Assembly (NCBI GenBank): GCA_031258995.1
Contig: JAIRMB010000059.1
Coordinates: forward strand, 1 to 5,300
From: Puniceicoccales bacterium
GTDB taxonomy: Bacteria; Verrucomicrobiota; Verrucomicrobiia; Opitutales; JAIRLM01
DNA length: 5,300 bases
Direction: 5' to 3'
Positions 1 to 5,300 of this stretch are shown piece by piece (position 1 is the first letter of the stretch; every line of letters starts with the position of its first letter). Position numbers and translations under genes: made by a program. The notes below the pieces were generated by a model. That model was given only the letters and a program-made list of their open reading frames with translations, had not been told where the DNA came from and ran no database searches.

Positions 1-2085
1 CGCGTGCGGGTGCTGCGTAACGAACGGAACCGGGGTACCTTTCACGCCCGCGTGCGGGCCATGGCCGCGGCGAGGGGACGGCACGTGCTCTGGCTCGATG
101 CCGACGATGAGCTATTTCCGGACATCGCCCGCCGGGCTAGGGCCGTTGCCTGCGAAGAAAATGCCGACTGCGTCCATTTTTGCACGGAATATGTTCTGGG
201 CGACAAACGAGCTCTGGCGGGAAGACCGCTCGATCCGCCCAAGGCGGGCGTCCTCGAGGGCAATGAGCTGCTGCCCGCCCTGGTGGAGGAAGATAGCGTC
301 TGGTACATTTGGAATAAAATGTACAGCGGAAAAATCATACGCAATGCCGCGGGACGACTCGCGCCCTACGCAGAAAGGAAAAACATCGCCTACGTGGAGG
401 ATTTGCCCATCCTCTGGAATATCTGGCGAAACTCTAATAAGTGCGTACGGATCAATGATATCGGCTATCGACACTACCAAGGTACCGGCATTTGCGCCCG
501 AGTCAAGAGGGACAGCTCTTACCGATGGCACTATGTGCTGAATTCCGCCCAAGTGGCTGCCATGATCCTGGAACAGGAATGGGATACGGAGAATCGCGAG
601 TGGGCGCAAAAATTGCGCTCTCTGGCGGCGAGGCGCTTCCTTCGGCCCATCGCAGATCTACCCGTCGCCAGCGGTGTGGAACTGTTTCGCAATTACTTGG
701 CCCAATTCCCCGACGAAATGCAGTTCGAAGTATTTTCTGCCATGCTGGAGCAAAACCCACCCTGGACAACGGCGGCCGTGAATCGTATGAAATTCCCCCG
801 CAGGGCAAAACGGAGTGAAGATGGGAAAATTTCCATCATTTTGCGGATCCCGACCTTGGCCGTCGGCGGCGTAGAGCGGGTCGTATCTCTATTGGCCAAC
901 CATTGGGCCAAAGATCCACGCTATCAAGTTACCCTTGTGATTGATAGCAATGCCGCCGTCACCTACCCGGTCGATCCAAACGTGCGATTTTTGCGGGTTT
1001 CTCCGCCGGCCAGCGGCCACCCCTACAATGCCGATTGGTACCGGCTGTCCCAGGAAATTCCCATGGATGCTTGCATCTGCATTAATTACGGAAACTGGTT
1101 CAACTACCCACTATTCAAATTTTTAGGCGTGCCCATTTTGCTCCAGGAGCATAATTTTTATCACCGTTCCTGCTTCCTAAGCCCGGGCATTATCCTTTGG
1201 CGCAAGCTGTCCTATGCCGGCTGCGCCGCCGTGAGCTGCCTCTCCCAGGTGGATCTCTACCAATGGCGTAAGGATGGCGTTTCCCGCTGCCTCGTCCTAA
1301 ATAATCCACTCACCTTCGATCCATCCGATGTCGTGCCCTCCGATCAAAGCAGCAAAAACGTGCTCTGGATTGGCCGTTGGACGGAGGACGCCAAGCGGCC
1401 CCACTTGGCCATCGAGGCCTTCGCCAAAGTGTTGCAGCGGGTGCCGGATGCGAAGTTACTCATGATAGGGATGGCAATTGGAAACGATAAGGAGTACCAG
1501 GAGCGCTGCATCGATCGAATTCGGGAGCTGGGAATCCAGGACTCCGTGGAGGTGCTCAGCTTCCGCGATGTGGCCCCCTACTACCGGGACGGCGCCTTGC
1601 TCCTGATGACTTCCTCCATCGAGGGCGCCCCCATGGTCATTACGGAAGCCAAAGCCCACGGACTGCCGGTCGTGCTCATGCGGCTGGGGTACCTGGACGG
1701 TGCCCGGGTGGGCTGCCTTCAGACGCCCAAAAATGACGTGGGGATCCTGGCCGACACGGTGGCGGACCTGTTGGAAGATCGAGAATGGCGCTTAGCGTTG
1801 GGACGGGAAGCTCGGGCCGATATCGTAAAAAATTACTCCAACGGAGCCGCTTTTCGAAAATACGAAGATCTCATCGATGCCATGATCGCCGGCCCGGACG
1901 CCGTAGAACGCATGTGCGCCCGGGAGCCGTTGCCCGATCCAATCGAAGCAGAAAATGTTTTAGCCGAGGAAGAAACCTCTTTATCGGCCGTGGTCCGTTC
2001 TCTGCAAGAACCGTACGAAAGAGGTGACGGTAGAGCACACCAGGATGCCGAGCAAAATCTGAAGCGTAACCGGTTAATTCGCTAA
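1..2085 (+). CDS. Two-domain glycosyltransferase, GT2 + GT4 fusion (5' partial)
   Basis: The reading frame is open from the first base, so the true start and roughly the first 70-80 residues of the GT2 domain lie upstream; the GTG at base 4 is only an internal codon. Numbering from that codon, residues 1-220 are the rest of a GT-A family 2 domain: an N-R-G segment (9-11), the DxD metal/nucleotide-sugar motif D-A-D at 32-34, and a Y-V-E-D segment (130-133) where the family has its acidic catalytic-base region. Residues about 275-630 form a GT-B family 4 type domain: G-G-V-E-R (288-292) in the first Rossmann half, W-I-G-R-W with K464 in the donor half, and an E-x7-E motif at E540/E548. The last 60 or so residues are polar and have no match I know. 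It should transfer two sugars from activated donors during assembly of a surface glycan, probably at the cytoplasmic face; no membrane segment is seen. Sugar specificity cannot be read. The domain calls are secure; the exact product is not. Confidence 0.9.
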   Translation, partial: RVRVLRNERNRGTFHARVRAMAAARGRHVLWLDADDELFPDIARRARAVACEENADCVHFCTEYVLGDKRALAGRPLDPPKAGVLEGNELLPALVEEDSVWYIWNKMYSGKIIRNAAGRLAPYAERKNIAYVEDLPILWNIWRNSNKCVRINDIGYRHYQGTGICARVKRDSSYRWHYVLNSAQVAAMILEQEWDTENREWAQKLRSLAARRFLRPIADLPVASGVELFRNYLAQFPDEMQFEVFSAMLEQNPPWTTAAVNRMKFPRRAKRSEDGKISIILRIPTLAVGGVERVVSLLANHWAKDPRYQVTLVIDSNAAVTYPVDPNVRFLRVSPPASGHPYNADWYRLSQEIPMDACICINYGNWFNYPLFKFLGVPILLQEHNFYHRSCFLSPGIILWRKLSYAGCAAVSCLSQVDLYQWRKDGVSRCLVLNNPLTFDPSDVVPSDQSSKNVLWIGRWTEDAKRPHLAIEAFAKVLQRVPDAKLLMIGMAIGNDKEYQERCIDRIRELGIQDSVEVLSFRDVAPYYRDGALLLMTSSIEGAPMVITEAKAHGLPVVLMRLGYLDGARVGCLQTPKNDVGILADTVADLLEDREWRLALGREARADIVKNYSNGAAFRKYEDLIDAMIAGPDAVERMCAREPLPDPIEAENVLAEEETSLSAVVRSLQEPYERGDGRAHQDAEQNLKRNRLIR

Positions 2086-2150
2086 ATTTGTTACAGCAGA
2101 AGTAAAACACCGCCCCCTGCCCCAAGGGAGCGCTGGCAATCAGGGCATCT

Positions 2151-2170
2151 GCCTAGCTAATTAGGCTTTA
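2151..2170 (+). terminator. Possible weak hairpin terminator after the GT2-GT4 gene
   Basis: Bases 2151-2166 can form a short stem: GCCTA pairs with TAGGC, plus one G-T pair, around a CTAA loop. It is followed by only TTTA on the + strand. It lies 65 bases past the glycosyltransferase stop, in the 104-base gap between two convergent genes, where a terminator is expected. The stem is short and the T run is poor, so this is a weak call. The rest of the 2086-2189 gap shows only GC-rich short complementary runs and no gene. Confidence 0.25.
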
Positions 2171-2189
2171 CAAGAGGGTCATTTTCTCA

Positions 2190-2690
2190 CTAGTCGCATC
2201 GTTCTATTTCCGCGCGCATAGGGTCCATAAAATTTTTTATTTTAGCCGCGTACGTATACGGGACGGCATATTCAATACGTGCCTTCATGAGGATGGCTCC
2301 ATTCGGCTCTCTCGTCGACTGGTCTCTATCCAGCACAGCAGAAAGCAGGTGTCGTGGCGTCGCGTCGACCGGCATCGTGTAAAGTATCGCTACTAGGCTG
2401 ACATTTGGTTCTCCGGGCCAACTCAGGATTTTTGGCAAAAGAACATTCTTCGCGAACAAAGGCTCATAGCATGCGAGCACATATTTTTGTACTTCTTCTG
2501 AAAATCGCGTTTTTACGCTAAGAATCTGCCTGCGAACCTCAGCATAGTCAAAAATCTTGTTCGCTGCGCCGTCTACTTCCCTGATCCACGAGCAAAAATG
2601 TTCCAATGCAAGTACATTATACTGTCTTTTCACAGCATCGCAGGCCCTAAAATCATAGCGGGGTATAGCACACATTTGTTGGTCATTCAT
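2190..2690 (-). CDS. Orphan hypothetical protein, 166 aa
   Basis: I do not recognise this protein. The ATG start is well supported: AAAGGA at 2701-2706 lies 10 bases before it and a strong promoter lies further upstream. The product appears soluble, with no signal peptide and no convincing membrane helix. Roughly residues 15-80 look helical and charged, with Cys at 7, 17, 33 and 74. A middle stretch of about 95-120 is more hydrophobic (VSLVAILYTMP, then HLLSAVL) and could be a buried strand-helix unit. The C-terminus (M-R-A-E-I-E-R-C-D) is charged. The gene is co-directional with the 573-codon gene upstream, 109 bases away, and convergent with the GT2-GT4 gene, 104 bases away. Its AT-rich composition contrasts with the flanking glycosyltransferase on the left. 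It may be a partner of the larger gene or an independent cargo gene; the sequence does not decide. It is probably real, given the start signals and intact frame. Confidence 0.7.
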   Translation of the reverse strand: MNDQQMCAIPRYDFRACDAVKRQYNVLALEHFCSWIREVDGAANKIFDYAEVRRQILSVKTRFSEEVQKYVLACYEPLFAKNVLLPKILSWPGEPNVSLVAILYTMPVDATPRHLLSAVLDRDQSTREPNGAILMKARIEYAVPYTYAAKIKNFMDPMRAEIERCD

Positions 2691-2700
2691 GATTGCACAT

Positions 2701-2706
2701 TCCTTT
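2701..2706 (-). promoter_or_regulatory. Shine-Dalgarno site of the 166-aa gene
   Basis: On the - strand the bases read AAAGGA, followed by 10 bases and then the ATG at 2690-2688. The spacing is at the long end of normal. It fixes the start of the small ORF. Another ATG inside the spacer is out of frame. Confidence 0.6.
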
Positions 2707-2738
2707 CAGTCATTCTTGATGGGAAACAACATAGTGGG

Positions 2739-2768
2739 ATTAAAATGCAGAATTATGGAATTTGTCAA
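2739..2768 (-). promoter_or_regulatory. Sigma70-type promoter for the 166-aa gene
   Basis: On the - strand, TTGACA (2768-2763, a perfect -35 hexamer) is followed after 18 bases by TTTAAT (2744-2739, five of six matches to the -10 consensus). The transcript would begin near 2732, giving a leader of about 40 bases that contains the AAAGGA ribosome site. The element sits wholly in the 109-base gap between the two middle genes. The small gene therefore need not depend on read-through from the large one. No clear operator repeat is seen around it. Confidence 0.6.
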
Positions 2769-2799
2769 CGCGCTTTCACGATTTTCATGATTTGGAAAT

Positions 2800-4521
2800 T
2801 CAGCTATCATAGGCGGCCAGCCAACCTGTTCGGCAGTGATATGCCTGCCAACCATCATTACCTTTGACTAATTCTACCAACCTGTACCTTTTTGGTGAGA
2901 TTTGCACACGGATTATACCTAGATATACGGGTTTTCCGTTTCTAAGATAATTTCGATCTCCGATGATGCAGACTTCGTTGTCTGTCAATAGCTTTGACGT
3001 CCCGACATCTATCGGGGCAGCTATGGAGCTAGCGGCTGCTAATAATGGTCTAACTGGCGGCTGTGCAGGTCTTCGCCCTAGTGGCGGCGCCCTGCCGAGC
3101 AATTTTGGGATGACAAGCGGTGGTCGTATAGGTAGTCGAGGTTCCAGTGCAGCTGGGACCGGTAGGGTCGGAAGTATCGCTTCCAACCTCCTCATTTTTT
3201 CTAAGAAAAAATTTTCAATGTGGCCGCCGACGCCATCTAAATATACTTGAGTGCCAGATATTTGAGTTCTATTTGTTCCGGCTTCTGGTAATAGTTCTGG
3301 CTGCGAGAAGAATGTGGCTATGTTCCCAGGTTTTTCCGCAAGATATTTTGCAAAGGTAACAAGGTCATAATGGGCAAATAATTGCGAGTGGGCCGGAATT
3401 GCACTTAAGGCATTAGTGTAATCTATGTGCCCACATCCAGAAAATCCGTAATAAAGATAGCGCGCCATAATAAAGGCCGTACTAGCCGTGATATAGGTTG
3501 CTGGCGACTTAGAATCCGCAGTGTTGGTGGTGTAAACTTGTTGCATAAGCATTGCGTAAAACGCATCGGTCACATCCCGAATCGGATAATTAAACTCATC
3601 ACAGTAATTAATGATTGTGACGCCATCCGCAGCATGTCTGCGCCGTATAGCGCCAGCGGCTGTGATTCCGATAGAATCCCATCTAGTTCTCTTGCCGCAA
3701 TTTAAAAGATACTGGGCATTGTCTAGAGCACTGGCGGCGGCAGGTTTAATCGTAACGAAGCACTCTTCTCTGGATCGGGAAGTAGGCCAATGGCTCAGGA
3801 TAGGCGCTAATTGTAGACGTCGTTCTCTCGTTCTGTTGTTTGCGGGAAATGGTACGGTATTGGGATGCTCGACAGTCATGATATCCCTATAAAGTTCTGC
3901 CTGCCGTTCCGGATAATCCAAACTTTCTGCGATGATTATGGCATCCATATTACATGTAGGCAAACCAATCTGCCTGTGTGGCGTGAGTAGCGATTGAATG
4001 ATGGCCTGCTGCACTGCCTGTTGAGTGTTGTTTGGGACTATGCCCATTGCCGTGGCTATTTTCTTTCCATTTTCAGATGGATCCGTTCTAATTCCGGAAA
4101 TAATAGCAGTAAGAGGAGATTGGCATTCCCGCAGTTGACTTAGAACGGCGACCATTTGTTTTTGCAAAAGTTCTATTCCCGGGACGCCTGCGTATGGCTC
4201 CGTTGTTATATCTAAGTCCTTCCAAAAAACATGCGCATTTGCGACTCCGTAATGATCGAATCTTGCTATACCTCCTGGATCGTGCATGATGAAGTCGGCG
4301 GTGATTGCTGCCATATCGCGCCAGCAATCTAAGGTAATCATTTCCACAGAAGCCAAGATGCCGCCATTGGGCGCCCTTATGCGGGCATTGCAGGCTTCGG
4401 TTGCAATCGCCTCCATTGCCCCCGTTTCTTTTCTCGACGGGTCGAATGGCGGAATAGCAGATGATGCTCTAGACGAGTAATAGCGAGCACTTCCGTACGT
4501 TTTAGAACGTATGAAATCCAC
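2800..4521 (-). CDS. Unrecognised 573-aa multidomain protein; possible papain-like cysteine protease or effector
   Basis: I cannot assign a family with certainty. The frame opens at a GTG (4521-4519) just after an in-frame TAG; no Shine-Dalgarno precedes it. An ATG at residue 36 (4416-4414), preceded by a G-run, is an alternative start. Residues 1-35 are Ser/Arg/Tyr-rich and look disordered. Residues about 55-450 appear to be one globular region. In it, Q184-I-G-L-P-T-C190 has the Gln-x5-Cys spacing of the papain oxyanion Gln and nucleophile, followed by a helix-like segment (M-D-A-I-I-I-A-E-S). Candidate catalytic His residues are H365 (S-G-C-G-H-I-D-Y) and H434 (V-G-G-H-I-E-N). Residues 451-490 are a Pro/Arg/Leu-rich linker. 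Residues 505-573 form a small module rich in predicted strands. No signal peptide or membrane segment is visible, so any secretion would need a dedicated system. The cysteine-hydrolase and effector readings are inference; the gene itself is likely real because of its long intact frame. Confidence 0.75.
   Translation of the reverse strand: MDFIRSKTYGSARYYSSRASSAIPPFDPSRKETGAMEAIATEACNARIRAPNGGILASVEMITLDCWRDMAAITADFIMHDPGGIARFDHYGVANAHVFWKDLDITTEPYAGVPGIELLQKQMVAVLSQLRECQSPLTAIISGIRTDPSENGKKIATAMGIVPNNTQQAVQQAIIQSLLTPHRQIGLPTCNMDAIIIAESLDYPERQAELYRDIMTVEHPNTVPFPANNRTRERRLQLAPILSHWPTSRSREECFVTIKPAAASALDNAQYLLNCGKRTRWDSIGITAAGAIRRRHAADGVTIINYCDEFNYPIRDVTDAFYAMLMQQVYTTNTADSKSPATYITASTAFIMARYLYYGFSGCGHIDYTNALSAIPAHSQLFAHYDLVTFAKYLAEKPGNIATFFSQPELLPEAGTNRTQISGTQVYLDGVGGHIENFFLEKMRRLEAILPTLPVPAALEPRLPIRPPLVIPKLLGRAPPLGRRPAQPPVRPLLAAASSIAAPIDVGTSKLLTDNEVCIIGDRNYLRNGKPVYLGIIRVQISPKRYRLVELVKGNDGWQAYHCRTGWLAAYDS
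4496..4511. repeat. Perfect 6-bp inverted repeat at the start of the 573-codon ORF
   Basis: TACGTT (4496-4501) and AACGTA (4506-4511) are perfect inverted copies around four bases. The site covers about codons 4-9 of the large ORF if GTG is the start, or lies in its leader if translation begins at residue 36. It could be an operator half-site pair or a small mRNA hairpin, or it could be chance. Confidence 0.3.
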
Positions 4522-4622
4522 CGGTAGAGTCTAATCATTAAGAGAAATTCCGCAATCGAAAAGACATTCGCCGCTGGAGCGCAGGACGACGGCAAAGTGC
4601 CCTAGGACAGAAAATGATTTGC
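4522..4622. other. 101-base gap between the right GT2 gene and the 573-codon ORF
   Basis: Both neighbours run on the - strand, so this gap should hold either the signals of the large ORF or a read-through spacer. I see no convincing -35/-10 pair and no Shine-Dalgarno before the GTG. An ATG at 4538-4536 opens a short overlapping frame of 53 codons ending at 4377; it is most likely a shadow. GGCAAA (4591-4596) and TTTGCC (4618-4623) are complementary, but the loop is 21 bases and no T run follows, so a terminator is not supported. Confidence 0.4.
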
Positions 4623-5300
4623 CTATTTGGCTATGCGCCGTAGGAAGTGCTTCTTGCCGGGCCAGTCGTCACTGTCTGCGGCAATGGCCCTTCGCACGAT
4701 TTCTAGGTCAGCAAATTTCTTTTTTGCCGTTGCCGGATCATTACGGTGACAAATTCCGCCGTGACTACGAAAGTAGCGGTGGCCAACGTCGGAAATCACG
4801 GCATAGGACGCAGCTTTTTTCACCGTGAAATAGAAAAGAAGCATATCTTCGGCGTAGATAATGTGATTGCGCGAGGCAAAATCTAGAAATCTGGCCGCCG
4901 TATTCCGGATCATCTCAGCGCGCCAAAGGCGCCCCCACAGGTGCCACAGCATTTTCTCCTTTTCTATCATGATAGGAATTTCGGCGGCATCTCTAGCTGT
5001 GCCCGTTATCGGCACGTTACATAGCCAACGGGCCAGAGACCTTTTTCCATCCCTCTTTATCTCTTCCACCTGAAAGAAAACGATATCCGCGCCGGTCCCT
5101 TTGGCTGCGGCGAGAGCCTTTTCGGCAATGTTCGGAAAAAGTTCATCGTCCGAGTCCAAGCAGAGGATGTACTCGCCCTCCGCCGCGAGGGTCGCTCGAA
5201 TGCGAGTGAACAGCAATCCCCGATTTTGGCCGTTTTCGAGCACTTTTATGCGCGGATATTTTTGGGCATAGGACTTTAAAATAGCGAGGGAGCCGTCCGT
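4623..5300 (-). CDS. GT2 family glycosyltransferase (5' partial, possibly C-terminally truncated)
   Basis: The frame is open to the window end, so about 50-60 N-terminal residues are missing; the first visible residues, T-D-G-S-L-A-I-L, follow the usual N-terminal nucleotide-binding strand of GT2 enzymes. Counting from base 5300, N-R-G is at 26-28, the DxD motif D-S-D at 49-51, and Y-A-E-D at 149-152, the expected catalytic-base region. The enzyme should transfer a sugar from a nucleotide-sugar donor to a growing surface glycan; specificity is unknown. It is paralogous to the GT2 half of the gene at 1-2085: I-R-N-x-A-x-R, Y-x-E-D, D-x-G-x-R-x and G-I-C recur in the same order. The two align to about F-L-R-x-I-A. 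There this protein stops (TAG, 4625-4623) while the other continues into a GT4 domain. It may be a naturally single-domain enzyme or a truncated fusion. The GT2 call is firm. Confidence 0.88.
   Translation of the reverse strand, partial: TDGSLAILKSYAQKYPRIKVLENGQNRGLLFTRIRATLAAEGEYILCLDSDDELFPNIAEKALAAAKGTGADIVFFQVEEIKRDGKRSLARWLCNVPITGTARDAAEIPIMIEKEKMLWHLWGRLWRAEMIRNTAARFLDFASRNHIIYAEDMLLFYFTVKKAASYAVISDVGHRYFRSHGGICHRNDPATAKKKFADLEIVRRAIAADSDDWPGKKHFLRRIAK

Noticed and set aside
112..609. 165-codon - strand ORF opposite the GT2 domain
   Set aside because: It lies entirely antisense to a clearly conserved glycosyltransferase domain and its product resembles no family; it is a shadow of a GC-rich gene.
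2598..2867. 89-codon + strand ORF across the gap between the two middle genes
   Set aside because: It overlaps both - strand genes, the promoter and the ribosome site, has no Shine-Dalgarno of its own that I can see, and its product looks random.
2963..3250. 95-codon + strand ORF rich in Gly, Ala and Ser
   Set aside because: It is antisense to the Pro-rich linker of the large orphan; its composition is the complement of that linker's codons.
4377..4595. 72-codon - strand ORF overlapping the N-terminus of the large orphan
   Set aside because: The product is short and Arg-rich, ends without any recognisable feature, and its start region has only a weak GGA-type ribosome site. Kept only as a note on start ambiguity.
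2086..4622. Mobile element carrying the middle block
   Set aside because: No transposase, integrase, terminal inverted repeats or target-site duplication was found; the only shared string I saw near both edges was GGAGCGC, which is too short to mean anything.
4591..4623. Complementary GGCAAA / TTTGCC pair as a terminator of the right GT2 gene
   Set aside because: The loop is 21 bases, the stem only 6 bp, it includes the stop codon, and no T run follows.

Overview
The window looks like part of a bacterial surface-polysaccharide or glycan-biosynthesis locus interrupted by an AT-richer block of two genes I do not recognise. No RNA gene, CRISPR array, transposase or integrase is visible. The organism cannot be fixed from this sequence. 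Standard-code genes, Shine-Dalgarno sites and a sigma70-type promoter indicate a bacterium. By hand count, sampled 60-base lines are about 58-67% GC in the left gene, 40-55% in the middle and 48-53% in the right gene.

Left (1-2085, + strand): the 3' part of a large glycosyltransferase gene whose beginning lies outside the window. It encodes a GT2 (GT-A fold) domain followed by a GT4-type (GT-B fold) domain and a polar tail. Right (4623-5300, - strand): the 3' part of a second GT2 glycosyltransferase, also cut by the window edge. The GT2 domains of the two are clear paralogues, sharing the DxD region, an IRN-A-R block, a Y-x-E-D block and a G-x-R...GIC block. They point at each other (convergent).

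Middle (2086-4622, all genes on the - strand): a 573-codon ORF (2800-4521) and a 166-codon ORF (2190-2690). The large one has a Ser-rich start, a candidate papain-like Gln-x5-Cys active-site segment, a Pro-rich linker and a small C-terminal module. The small one has no recognisable family. A strong promoter (TTGACA, 18 bp, TTTAAT) and a good Shine-Dalgarno lie between them, so the small gene can be transcribed on its own. The three intergenic gaps are each about 100 bases and hold the promoter, a possible small hairpin terminator and little else.

Working view: the two flanking glycosyltransferases would act on the same kind of glycan. The two middle genes look like accessory cargo inserted between them. 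A secreted or effector-type cysteine hydrolase is a possible but unproven reading of the larger one.
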